Of a stretch of 64,000 bases of DNA, positions 17,026-24,500 are shown one piece after another. The notes beneath the pieces were generated by a model that was not told the origin of the DNA, searched no databases, and saw nothing but the letters and a program-made list of their open reading frames with translations. Source of the stretch: Paenibacillus tepidiphilus. Its GTDB lineage: Bacteria > Bacillota > Bacilli > Paenibacillales > Paenibacillaceae. The translations under genes and the position numbers were made by a program. The DNA lies in contig NZ_VWRQ01000003.1 of the NCBI RefSeq assembly GCF_008635795.1, positions 310,001-374,000 of the forward strand. Direction: 5' to 3'. Within the stretch, counting starts at the first letter, position 1. Every line of letters starts with the position of its first letter.

Positions 17026-18360
17026 TTATCCGTGATCAATCGATTGCAGCGTCAGCACCGCCTTGGCCACCATCGTCTCATTGTGGCTGATCTCGATCTC
17101 CAGCTTGCAGGTACGCCGGCTGATCTCCAGCAGCTTGGGCAGTACGATAATCGAATGCTCAATCTGCACCGGGCGGATGAAATAGGTGGACATGTTGTCC
17201 AGCACATAATCGTTGCCGGTAATATCCTTGGCCGCTTTAAAAGCGGACAGCGTCATCAGCGTGGAAAGCACGCCGACGGAAATCGTGCCGAGATTAGTCG
17301 CCATCTGCGGGGTAATGAAGCCGTGGAAGAACAGCTTGCCCTCCTCGTCCCGTTCCTCGGCAAATCCGTTCCAGATCAGGTGGTCGAACGTCTCCCCGAG
17401 CTGCGGCTGGTTGCTGACATCGCGCAGGCTCTGCAGCACCTCTCTGCGGGTCAGCGAGCCGACCAGCTTGCGGTTGCGGTCCACAATCGGCAGGAAGTCG
17501 ATGCCTTCCCACACCATAATCTGCGCGGCAGAAGCGAGCGAGGTCTGAAGTCCGGCCGTAATCGGGCTGCGGACCATCACCTTCTCGATGCTGTGCTCTG
17601 CGGGCAGATCCTCGACATCCCGCTTGCCGACGATGCCGATAACCCGGTTCCATTCGTCGGTGACCGAGAAGCGCTGCTCCCCGCTCTCCTGCGACAGCAT
17701 CCGCAGATCGGCGACGGTATTGGAGGTCTTAAGCGTATGCAGACGGGGCTTGCTCTCGATGATGTCCTCGACGAGCATAATCTTTTTCTTAATGAGACGG
17801 TCAAAAATCGCCCGGTTAATCATCGACGCCACGGTAAACGTATCATGGCGTGAGGAGATCACCGGCAAATCCAGCTCATCGGCCAGCGCCTTCACCTCAC
17901 GGCTGGTCCCGAAGCCCCCTGTCACGAGCACCCCCGCTCCCTGCTCCAGCGCCAGCAAGTGCGCATCCTCGCGGTTACCGACGATCAGGAGGCTGTCGGC
18001 GTCGATGTATCGGACCATCGCGTCCACCTTCATCGCACCGATGACATATTTGTGCAAATGCTTGCCCAGCCCGTCCGCCCCGCCGAGCACATGGCCCTCC
18101 ACAATATCGACAACATCCCCGAAGGTCAGCTGATCGGAGATGTTGCGCGGCTTCTTCTCCACACGGACCGTACCGATCCGCTCCTTGGTGATCACGATGC
18201 CGAGATTCTCCGCTTCCTTCACGGCGCGGTACGCCGTACCTTCACTGACTACCATTTCCCGTGCCAGCTTGCGGACCGAAATTTTGGTGCCGACCTTCAA
18301 GCTCTCAATGTGCTGCAGCAGTTGTTCATGTTTGGTTATATTGTCGCCTTGGCTCTCCAA
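17026..18360 (-). CDS. ytoI: YtoI-like DRTGG/CBS/hotdog regulator
   Basis: 444 residues with four parts: an N-terminal helix-turn-helix (ISVRKLAREMVVSEGTAYRAV), a DRTGG domain (about 75-190, with VLVTGGFGTSREVKALADEL), two CBS repeats (about 195-310) and a C-terminal hotdog thioesterase-like domain (HGFITPQMATNLGTISVGVLST). The combination is that of B. subtilis YtoI. CBS pairs usually bind adenosyl nucleotides. The start is TTG at 18360 after GGGGGTG. The target and ligand are unknown. The synteny with ytrHI and dnaE supports orthology. Confidence 0.9.
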   Translation of the reverse strand: MESQGDNITKHEQLLQHIESLKVGTKISVRKLAREMVVSEGTAYRAVKEAENLGIVITKERIGTVRVEKKPRNISDQLTFGDVVDIVEGHVLGGADGLGKHLHKYVIGAMKVDAMVRYIDADSLLIVGNREDAHLLALEQGAGVLVTGGFGTSREVKALADELDLPVISSRHDTFTVASMINRAIFDRLIKKKIMLVEDIIESKPRLHTLKTSNTVADLRMLSQESGEQRFSVTDEWNRVIGIVGKRDVEDLPAEHSIEKVMVRSPITAGLQTSLASAAQIMVWEGIDFLPIVDRNRKLVGSLTRREVLQSLRDVSNQPQLGETFDHLIWNGFAEERDEEGKLFFHGFITPQMATNLGTISVGVLSTLMTLSAFKAAKDITGNDYVLDNMSTYFIRPVQIEHSIIVLPKLLEISRRTCKLEIEISHNETMVAKAVLTLQSIDHG

Positions 18361-18477
18361 CTGTTACACCCCCAGGGTCCGATCTGTATCATTCTGTACC
18401 TATATATTAACCGCCAGCGGTACGGTTCGCAAGTCATTGCAGCAGATACAGGGCAGGAATTGAACGTTGTTTGACGC

Positions 18478-18524
18478 AGAGGGCCTGAAGAGATAATTGC
18501 AGAGGGCCTGAAATGATAATTAAG
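18478..18524. repeat. two-copy direct repeat of about 23 bp
   Basis: AGAGGGCCTGAAGAGATAAT at 18478 recurs as AGAGGGCCTGAAATGATAAT at 18501, back to back. It lies in the gene-free stretch 18361-18795. Confidence 0.7.
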
Positions 18525-18566
18525 AAAGCAGAGCCCGATTCCGGGGGCTGTTTGTGCGCTTTCGGC

Positions 18567-18680
18567 GGCGGGAATGCCATGGGGAATTCTGAGGGAGTGG
18601 CGAGTATGCCGTGGCAATTTTGAGGGGGCGGTGGGAATGCCGCAAGCAATTTTGAGGGAGCGCGGGAAACCGTTGGCAAC
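18567..18680. repeat. degenerate 31/32-bp tandem repeat
   Basis: Four diverged units begin at 18567, 18599, 18630 and 18661. The shared core is GGYGGGAATGCC followed about ten bases later by CAATTTTGAGGG; the last copy is partial. Spacing of 32, 31 and 31 shows a true tandem array, not CRISPR (no spacers). Confidence 0.7.
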
Positions 18681-18795
18681 CTAGTTACACGGTGATGGTT
18701 CCGGCAACGAATAAGGCGCCCGCAGGAACCGGAAACGGTCAGGGGACGCCTTTTTTCAGAGTGACACTTATTGTCAGGTAAAATGGCTGCGACTA

Positions 18796-19077
18796 TTATC
18801 GTCCGGCGACCCTCGACTTCTCAGTCCACTGCTCCTGCCACTGCTCCAGCTTATGCTTGCGGACCGCGTCGAGCCGCTTCTGCTTCTCCTCGTCTACACC
18901 CAGCAGGAAATGCATATGGGCCGCAATCACCAGAAATGCGAACGCACACCAGACCAGCCCGAAGCCCAGCACCCACCCCGGCCCGTTCCCGAAGGACAGC
19001 CGCGGCAGCGCATACAGCAGCATCGCCAGGGCCGAGAGCATGTATACGGCATGCTTGAACTTGTTTCTTTTTCTCAT
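18796..19077 (-). CDS. small two-helix membrane protein
   Basis: 93 residues. Basic N-terminus (MRKRNKFKH), two hydrophobic helices (AVYMLSALAMLLYALPRL and VLGFGLVWCAFAFLVIAAHM), and a charged C-terminal helix (EEKQKRLDAVRKHKLEQWQE). ATG at 19077, 11 bases after AAGGAG. I do not recognise a family; it does not look like YtpI, which occupies a nearby place in B. subtilis. Confidence 0.65.
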   Translation of the reverse strand: MRKRNKFKHAVYMLSALAMLLYALPRLSFGNGPGWVLGFGLVWCAFAFLVIAAHMHFLLGVDEEKQKRLDAVRKHKLEQWQEQWTEKSRVAGR

Positions 19078-19335
19078 CGTTTGGTCAGCTCCTTCTTCTT
19101 GGCAAAGATTGTTCATTTCAGCTCTATATCTCTACTCTATGAACCTGCCTGGCCAAATATGAGACAACTCCCTCAAAAATATGAAAAGCCTCTCGTCCGC
19201 CGCACTAGTACCTTGACCGCATCGAATTGTAGCTATGAACCATCTATTTGCAAGTAAGGCTGGGGACGTCCGCACCAGCATTCCTTTCCCGTAAACAGGC
19301 CGACAAACAGCACAGTCCGGCTAATCAATCTTATT

Positions 19336-19514
19336 GTAGGCGAAAAATCGACCATAATGAGCTACCGTGAAGGTAAATAGGGCAAACGTAGGCGAAAAAT
19401 CGACCACAATGTCTTGCCGTTGAGGAAAACAGACCCATTGTAGTCAAAAAACCGACCACAATGGGCTGAAGTGATGGTAGACAGGGCAAACGTAGTTGAA
19501 AAATCGACCATAAT
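19336..19514. repeat. 52-bp tandem repeat, three full copies and part of a fourth
   Basis: Units start at 19336, 19388, 19440 and 19492, exactly 52 bases apart. Each begins GTAGGCGAAAAATCGACCA (third and fourth diverged to GTAGTC and GTAGTT) and a variable tail often ending AGGGCAAAC. The fourth copy loses similarity after about 22 bases. No gene is visible from 19078 to the IS element, so this array is the main content of that stretch. Confidence 0.85.
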
Positions 19515-19588
19515 CCGCAAGCCAAGCTCACCTAATGAAAAGCAGGACAGAAATCGATGCAATGGCACTTTATAACCGAGCAGCTAGA

Positions 19589-19601
19589 GGGAATTAAAGC
19601 A
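19589..19601. repeat. left target-site duplication of the IS element
   Basis: GGGAATTAAAGCA immediately left of the element; the same 13 bases occur at 21106-21118 immediately right of it. Confidence 0.8.
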
Positions 19602-21105
19602 CTAGACATGCACCAAAGCTAACATGAAAATTCATTTGAAATAGTTAGCTAATTATGGATAAAAAAGATGAGTTTACTCTGGTGAAAAATGAAAAAAGCC
19701 CTAATGTAGAGAGAGTAGGCAGGTTACCCACATCTCTCCACAAAAGGAGCTCAACCATGGGTAACATATCGCAAAATTCAGTTTTACGCAAGTACTTACA
19801 GTATTTAATGTTAAATTCTTTTCGTTGTCCGTTCGCAGATCACTATTCAAAAAAACTTACCGTCGGAGCCGCGATTACTCTTTTTGTAGAAGCTCAGTTG
19901 CAGCAGAGGCGGACTCTTTCCGACATTGTGCTCCATTTGGAAACGAATGCGGAACTTCAGGACATTACCGGACTCACGACCATTCACGAATCAACCTTGA
20001 ACCGCAAGCTTGACACCATTCCTCTTGCTTATCTCGAGTGGTTGTTTGGCGAACTCGTTCAAGAATTAAAAAGGCGAAAAGCGAATGCCAAGGGCATCAA
20101 GCACCTTGGAAAGTTATCACCTGTCGATTCAACGAGCCTTTCGCTACCCAATATACTCGGGGATTGGGCGTTTTATCAAAACAAGACCAAGGGTGTCAAA
20201 ATCCATACGCGGCTGCTTTCGCTGGAAGCTGGGTGCCATTTTCCGGATGAGATCGTCCTCTCCACTATCGGTGTGTCGGATCAACAAGCGGTCAAATATC
20301 TGGTTGTCCCTGGAGAAATCACCTACATTTTTGACCGTGGCTACGTACACTACGGAAACTTCAGAGAATGGTCGGAAGGAACGGTGCTTTTTGTAGCCCG
20401 GATTCGTGCAAAGACAAAGTACACCGTGCTGACCGAGCATCCCGTTTCAGGTAGCAGCCCTATTACTTGGGACGCTGACGTTGAGATTCTGGATAAAAAC
20501 TCGGGCCAAACGTTTTGCGTTCGCCTTGTACAATTCCAAGATAAGCATGGAAAAATGTACGAGGTCATTACAAATCGCCAGGATCTTTCAGCCGAAGACG
20601 TTAGCTCAATTTACCGCTGTCGCTGGCAAATTGAGCTGTTTTTTAAATGGATCAAGCAGCACCTGGCCACCGTAACGTTCCATAATCACCACCCACATGC
20701 AGTGTGGGTCCAATGTTACATCGGAATCATTACGGCCTTGCTTTGTCAGCTCATCCATTTAGAAGTACAGCCGACCCTAAGTGTATGGAGCATGCTGCGA
20801 AAGATGAGGTATTACGCCATGAAAGACTGGAATATTTTCGTCGAAGCGCTAAATCGCGAACCGACTCGTCGTTCTAAAGGAAGGCAAAAAGTTCCTAAGC
20901 CCGCAGAAACTCTAGTGGAAACAAAAGAGAAGCGAGCAACGGTAAAAATAATTTTGGAATAACAAATAATATATACCTTTATTTGGTAACCAAACCTACG
21001 ATTTAAGGTGTCGTTGTTCTTTTTTCTTTGAGCCTGCAAAGCCAACTGTAAAATTATTACTTTTAGTTTGATTTAGCTCTCATGTAAAGTTGCATGCATG
21101 TTTAG
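19602..21105 (+). mobile_element. complete IS4-family insertion sequence, about 1504 bp
   Basis: The element is bounded by imperfect 26-bp inverted repeats: the left end begins CTAGACATGCA and the right end reads, on the other strand, CTAAACATGCA; 18 of 26 positions agree. It is flanked by a 13-bp direct repeat, in the size range made by IS4 members. It carries one intact transposase gene and is clearly more AT-rich than the neighbouring chromosome, which points to recent arrival from elsewhere. Confidence 0.85.
19757..20962 (+). CDS. IS4 family transposase
   Basis: 401 residues from ATG 19757, which follows AAAGGAG by seven bases; the frame is open further up to 19655 without a ribosome site. 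Catalytic acidic residues are visible: Asp124 (SPVDSTSLSLP), Asp193 (IFDRGYVHYGNF) and Glu293. The last lies in the IS4 YREK signature, Tyr286-Arg289-Glu293-Lys300 (YRCRWQIELFFKWIK), with the exact 2-3-6 spacing. No frameshift or stop interrupts it, so it is probably active. It cuts and joins DNA at the element ends. Confidence 0.95.
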   Translation: MGNISQNSVLRKYLQYLMLNSFRCPFADHYSKKLTVGAAITLFVEAQLQQRRTLSDIVLHLETNAELQDITGLTTIHESTLNRKLDTIPLAYLEWLFGELVQELKRRKANAKGIKHLGKLSPVDSTSLSLPNILGDWAFYQNKTKGVKIHTRLLSLEAGCHFPDEIVLSTIGVSDQQAVKYLVVPGEITYIFDRGYVHYGNFREWSEGTVLFVARIRAKTKYTVLTEHPVSGSSPITWDADVEILDKNSGQTFCVRLVQFQDKHGKMYEVITNRQDLSAEDVSSIYRCRWQIELFFKWIKQHLATVTFHNHHPHAVWVQCYIGIITALLCQLIHLEVQPTLSVWSMLRKMRYYAMKDWNIFVEALNREPTRRSKGRQKVPKPAETLVETKEKRATVKIILE

Positions 21106-21118
21106 GGGAATTAAAGCA
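21106..21118. repeat. right target-site duplication of the IS element
   Basis: GGGAATTAAAGCA, identical to 19589-19601. The shared bases run on to CT because the element also begins with CT. Confidence 0.8.
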
Positions 21119-21251
21119 CTTATACCCTGGTATTTGAATGGGTCAAGGTACTAGAATCCGCACCACAGTGCTAGAATCGCGGATAAGCTGATTATGATAG
21201 CAAAAAGCGGCCGGCCTGTGAGATGATAGATGCAACCAAGGGGGGATTGTT

Positions 21252-21827
21252 GTGAACGAAACATTCGGCTACACGCAATATACGATCCGTAAGAAGGTAT
21301 TCTCCATCATGGGCGCCCGGCTGCACATCTACAACAACGCAGAGCAGCTTGTCGGGTATTCGGAGATGAAGGCTTTTAAGCTCAAGGAGGATATTGCGCT
21401 TTATTCCGATGAGAACATGCAGAAGGAACTGCTGCGCATCAAGGCCCGCAAAATGATTGATTTCAGCGCCACCTTCGACGTATGGGATTCGGAGACCGGC
21501 GAGCACATCGGCGCGCTGCGGCGCAAGGGGCTGAAATCCATCGTCAAGGACGAGTGGACCATACTGGACCGGCAGGACCACGAGCTTGGCGCGATCAAGG
21601 AGGACAGCACATTCATGGCGCTGCTGCGGCGGGTGATCACCCTGATTCCGCAGCAATACAACATCGTATTGCGGCATCAGACCATCCCTGCGTTCCGGCA
21701 AAATATCAACCCGTTCGTCACCAAGATCATCGCCGACTTCACGGAAGACCGGCGCGGCGAGCTGGACCGCCGCCTCGGCCTGGCGGCAGGCATCCTGCTT
21801 TGCGCCGTGGAGGGCAAGCAGGAGTAG
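21252..21827 (+). CDS. LURP-one/tubby C-terminal-like protein (YxjI-like)
   Basis: 191 residues rich in beta strands, with the LURP-one-related pattern: YTQYTIRKKVFSIMGARLHIYN at the start, AFKLKEDIALYSDE, DFSATFDVWDSETGEHIGALRRKGLKS and WTILDRQDHELGAIKEDS. Members fold as a membrane-protein-related beta barrel around a central helix; their bacterial role is unknown. The start is GTG at 21252 after AAGGGGGG. It stands alone between the IS element and yheA. Confidence 0.75.
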   Translation: MNETFGYTQYTIRKKVFSIMGARLHIYNNAEQLVGYSEMKAFKLKEDIALYSDENMQKELLRIKARKMIDFSATFDVWDSETGEHIGALRRKGLKSIVKDEWTILDRQDHELGAIKEDSTFMALLRRVITLIPQQYNIVLRHQTIPAFRQNINPFVTKIIADFTEDRRGELDRRLGLAAGILLCAVEGKQE

Positions 21828-22191
21828 CTGCGCTCGCGCCGCTGGGGCTTGGCGGCGCAGAGCCGTTGCGCGGGCCAGCGGCGCGGAGCTGAGACTGGGC
21901 CGGCGGCTGGATTCGGCCGGAGCGGCAGCGCGTTTGCAGCCATCGGAAGAGTTAGTTAGCACACTATAGTCCGTTACGGTGGCGTTCCGGGAAGCCTCAC
22001 ACTGCCGGTCTTACTGACCGTCATGCGGGGCATTTTGATACAGATGTTACTTGGCCGCCAGTTAAGCTGCAGCGCATATTAATCAAAAGGGAGTTCCTCC
22101 GCCGGATGGCTAAGGAACTCCCTTTAATTTGACTTACATCGTTTCTGTTCACTACGGCGCAGGACATGGCGGCTTGCAGCCAGGTCCGTTA
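21828..22191. other. gene-free region before yheA
   Basis: The first 130 bases are very GC-rich and self-complementary in places. A strong hairpin at 22086-22125 follows. No coding frame with support was found. Confidence 0.5.
22086..22125. terminator. bidirectional terminator
   Basis: A 13-bp perfect stem (AAAGGGAGTTCCT and complement) around a 14-base loop, with T-rich sequence after it on both strands. It can end yheA from the right and the LURP-one-like gene from the left. Confidence 0.85.
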
Positions 22192-22533
22192 TTAGTGGCC
22201 GCTGTACATTTGCGCCAAGCTGTCGGTAATGATCTTGTTGACGTCCTCGATCACGACGCTGAGGCGGCGTTCCGCTTCGAACAAGCGGCGGATGGCCAGG
22301 TTCAGGTTCAGCACCTCGAACAGCTTCTCCATCTGCTCCATGTCCTCCTGCGGCGGCATTTCGCCGCTCATCATCCGCTGCTGCAGCTCAACCTGCTTCG
22401 CGCGGAAATTATCCAGCATCGCCTTGCTGTCCGGATCGCCTTCAATGACCCGCATAGCGCTCGATACATCCACGAATTCGCTGCTTTCTTTGATGGCCCT
22501 CGCCAGTTCATGCGCTTTATCGATTACGTTCAT
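22192..22533 (-). CDS. yheA: YlbF/YmcA family protein, YheA-like
   Basis: 113 residues, nearly all helical, starting MNVIDKAHELARAIKESSEF, the YlbF-family pattern, with a central KAMLDNFRAKQVELQQRMMSGE. ATG 22533 follows TAGGAGG; the open frame upstream runs through tandem repeats and is not coding. In B. subtilis yheA lies beside yheB, yheC and yheD, and here it is likewise next to yheC/yheD genes, though in divergent orientation. YlbF and YmcA themselves act with YaaT in RNA turnover and development; the role of YheA is not known. Confidence 0.85.
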   Translation of the reverse strand: MNVIDKAHELARAIKESSEFVDVSSAMRVIEGDPDSKAMLDNFRAKQVELQQRMMSGEMPPQEDMEQMEKLFEVLNLNLAIRRLFEAERRLSVVIEDVNKIITDSLAQMYSGH

Positions 22534-22550
22534 TGTGATTCCTCCTAAAA

Positions 22551-22722
22551 GTTTTGTGAGCATCGGCTTCCCTGATTTAGCTTCGTACAAAACTTGCATC
22601 GAATGCATCCGCCCAGTTTTGTGAGCATCTGCTTCCCTGATTTGGCTTCGTACAAAACTCGCTTCGAAAGCACCCGCTAAGTTTTGTGAACATCCGCTTA
22701 GTTTTATTGACATCCACTTGGT
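22551..22722. repeat. 65-bp tandem repeat upstream of yheA
   Basis: Two full units begin at 22551 and 22616 (GTTTTGTGAGCATC, CTTCCCTGATTT, GCTTCGTACAAAAC), differing at a few bases. Two shortened 20-base units begin at 22681 and 22701. On the minus strand the array ends at the yheA ribosome site, so it lies in the yheA leader or promoter region. Confidence 0.85.
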
Positions 22723-22843
22723 CGGGTGGACACTCCCGGTATCCAACAACATTACCCGCATCCGGAGATTTCCACCCTGGCAATTCCACAACGCAACCCT
22801 CGGCGCCGCATCTGCCCGCTAAATGAAGTTGTCTCCACCCAAG

Positions 22844-22977
22844 GCCGGGCCCCAAAGCCCGGCGGCCGGTGTTGCACCGGCTGGCGGCCTATCCGCCTGC
22901 GGGTTTGTCAGGTCTGCCGCCCAAGCGTGTCCGGCGGCATATAGGCGCCTATCCCGGTTGCGGATGCCGCAGGCGGA
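22844..22977. other. cluster of nested hairpins, candidate structured RNA or DNA element
   Basis: In 134 bases: GCCGGGC/GCCCGGC (22844-22863), GCCGGTG/CACCGGC (22865-22881), GGCGG/CCGCC (22883-22897), an 11-bp perfect long-range stem TCCGCCTGCGG (22892-22902) with CCGCAGGCGGA (22967-22977), and inside it GCCGCC/GGCGGC (22916-22938) and the palindrome ATAGGCGCCTAT (22941-22952). Some pairings exclude each other. It lies about 145 bases before the first ATP-grasp gene. The rest of the 22534-23122 gap holds only the 65-bp repeat array. Confidence 0.55.
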
Positions 22978-23122
22978 GCGGGGCGCGGATGCAGGCGCCC
23001 GGCACGGCTTTTCGTGAAATGGGTCAATCACCAAGGGTCGAATGTCTCCATATGATGAATGATATGTAACCCTTAGCTATCATTTTGCCGGCATCATGCT
23101 GCCTACCGGAAGGAGATCCACG

Positions 23123-24490
23123 ATGTCTAAGTTCAAGATCCCGGTCCAAACGGTCCACTCGGGCATCCTGCAGGAAAACGCTGTAATGCTTGGCGACAAA
23201 ACCATGAAACGGCTCAAAATACCGGCACAAGGAAATATCCAGCTTGCCTTCGGTTCATTCCGGCAGGAGGTGACGGTCATTCCCGTACCAAAAGCCGAAA
23301 GCCTGCGTGTCAACGAGGGGCTCGGACGGCGGCTGGGCTGGAAAAGCAAGCTGAACCTGAATGTCTCCTACAGCCCCGGCAGCCGAACGCTGCGGCTGGG
23401 GCCGCTGATTGGCGTCATGGTCAGCCGCGATCATCCCGATAACCCCGACCGGCTGTTCGGACCCATTACCATGTTCTGCCGCGAATTGACCAATGCCTGC
23501 CATGCACAGGGTGCCTATGTATATTTCTTTACCCCGGATGTGCTGGAAACGCGCAGCACCTCCATCCAGGGCTGGGTATACGACGAGGGCTGGCGGAAGC
23601 TGAGTCTTCCCGTAGCCGATGTGATCAACAATCGGCTTACCACGCGAAAGGTAGAGAACAAACCTAGCGTACAGCATTTTCTGGCGGATGTAAAATCCCG
23701 CTATGGAACGCATTTTTTCAATGAAAAGTTCCTGGACAAAACGGAGGTGTTCGAAGCGCTGGCGCATGATCCCGCACTGCAGCGGTATTTGCCGGAATCG
23801 CATGCCCTGCAAGGCTTCGCCATTCTCAAGAAGATGTGCAACAGCTACTCGAGCGTATTTCTCAAGCCTGTGCGCGGCAGCCTGGGCAAAGGAATATTAC
23901 GTATTTCCAGAGACGAAAGCGGGGGATACCGGCTGCTCTCCACCACACCGCTGGGCACCCGCAGACAGACTTATCCGAGCCTGACGAAGCTGTTTCAGTC
24001 CATCGCGCCCAAGATGAAAACTACGCGCTTTCAGATCCAGCAAGGACTGACCTTGATGGAGATCGGCCGGCGTCCGGTCGATTTCCGCGCACTGGTGCAG
24101 AAGAACGGCACCGGCAAATGGGCCGTCACCTCCATCGTTGCCCGCACCGCAGGCAACAACCATTTTGTGTCGAATCTGGCGCGGGGCGGCAGCCTCAGTC
24201 CTGTACGGGAGGCGGTCGGCAAGAGTAATCTCCCCGCCGGCATAAAGGAGAGCGTCCAGATCCAGCTTCCCCGGGCCGCTCTGGCAATCGCCAGAGGCGT
24301 GGAGACGTATATTCCCGCCCATTTCGGTGAGCTCGGCATTGATCTAGCCCTGGACCAGTCGGGGCGGATTTGGCTCCTTGAGGTGAACTCCAAGCCGTCG
24401 AAGAATGACAATACGCCGCTGAATGAAACCAAAATCAGGCCATCCGTCAAGCAAATGATTCTCTATTGCCGATATCTGGCCGGGTTATGA
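23123..24490 (+). CDS. YheC/YheD family ATP-grasp protein, long form (YheD-like)
   Basis: 455 residues. About 100 N-terminal residues form a beta-rich domain ending at GPLIGVMVS; the ATP-grasp domain follows with FFNEKFLDKTEVF, the nucleotide-binding loop VFLKPVRGSLGKGI, FQIQQGL, VDFRALVQKNGTGKWAV, and the metal-binding end GELGIDLALDQSGRIWLLEVNSKPS. ATP-grasp enzymes join a carboxylate to an amine or thiol through an acyl phosphate. B. subtilis YheC and YheD are endospore coat-associated. ATG after GGAAGGAG. First gene of a five-paralogue operon; its product is unknown. Confidence 0.9.
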   Translation: MSKFKIPVQTVHSGILQENAVMLGDKTMKRLKIPAQGNIQLAFGSFRQEVTVIPVPKAESLRVNEGLGRRLGWKSKLNLNVSYSPGSRTLRLGPLIGVMVSRDHPDNPDRLFGPITMFCRELTNACHAQGAYVYFFTPDVLETRSTSIQGWVYDEGWRKLSLPVADVINNRLTTRKVENKPSVQHFLADVKSRYGTHFFNEKFLDKTEVFEALAHDPALQRYLPESHALQGFAILKKMCNSYSSVFLKPVRGSLGKGILRISRDESGGYRLLSTTPLGTRRQTYPSLTKLFQSIAPKMKTTRFQIQQGLTLMEIGRRPVDFRALVQKNGTGKWAVTSIVARTAGNNHFVSNLARGGSLSPVREAVGKSNLPAGIKESVQIQLPRAALAIARGVETYIPAHFGELGIDLALDQSGRIWLLEVNSKPSKNDNTPLNETKIRPSVKQMILYCRYLAGL

Positions 24491-24500
24491 GGAGGACATG

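Larger units (their letters stand above)
18361..18795. other. gene-free repeat-bearing region
   Basis: No open frame here looks coding. Apart from the 23-bp and 31/32-bp repeats it holds a possible hairpin at about 18712-18758 (AAGGCG arm, CGCCTTTTTT) that would act on the plus strand, where no gene precedes it. Confidence 0.5.

Noticed and set aside
19331..19568. Two minus-strand frames over the 52-bp repeat
   Set aside because: Repetitive translation of the repeat array, without a ribosome site or homology.
20144..20440. Minus-strand frame inside the IS element
   Set aside because: Shadow of the transposase; IS4 elements carry a single gene.
19336..22722. CRISPR array
   Set aside because: The 52-bp and 65-bp arrays are head-to-tail repeats without unique spacers, and there are no cas genes.
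23030..23090. SigK- or SigE-type promoter ahead of the ATP-grasp operon
   Set aside because: CATATGATGA is -10-like, but no matching -35 at the right distance was found, so it is not listed as a promoter.
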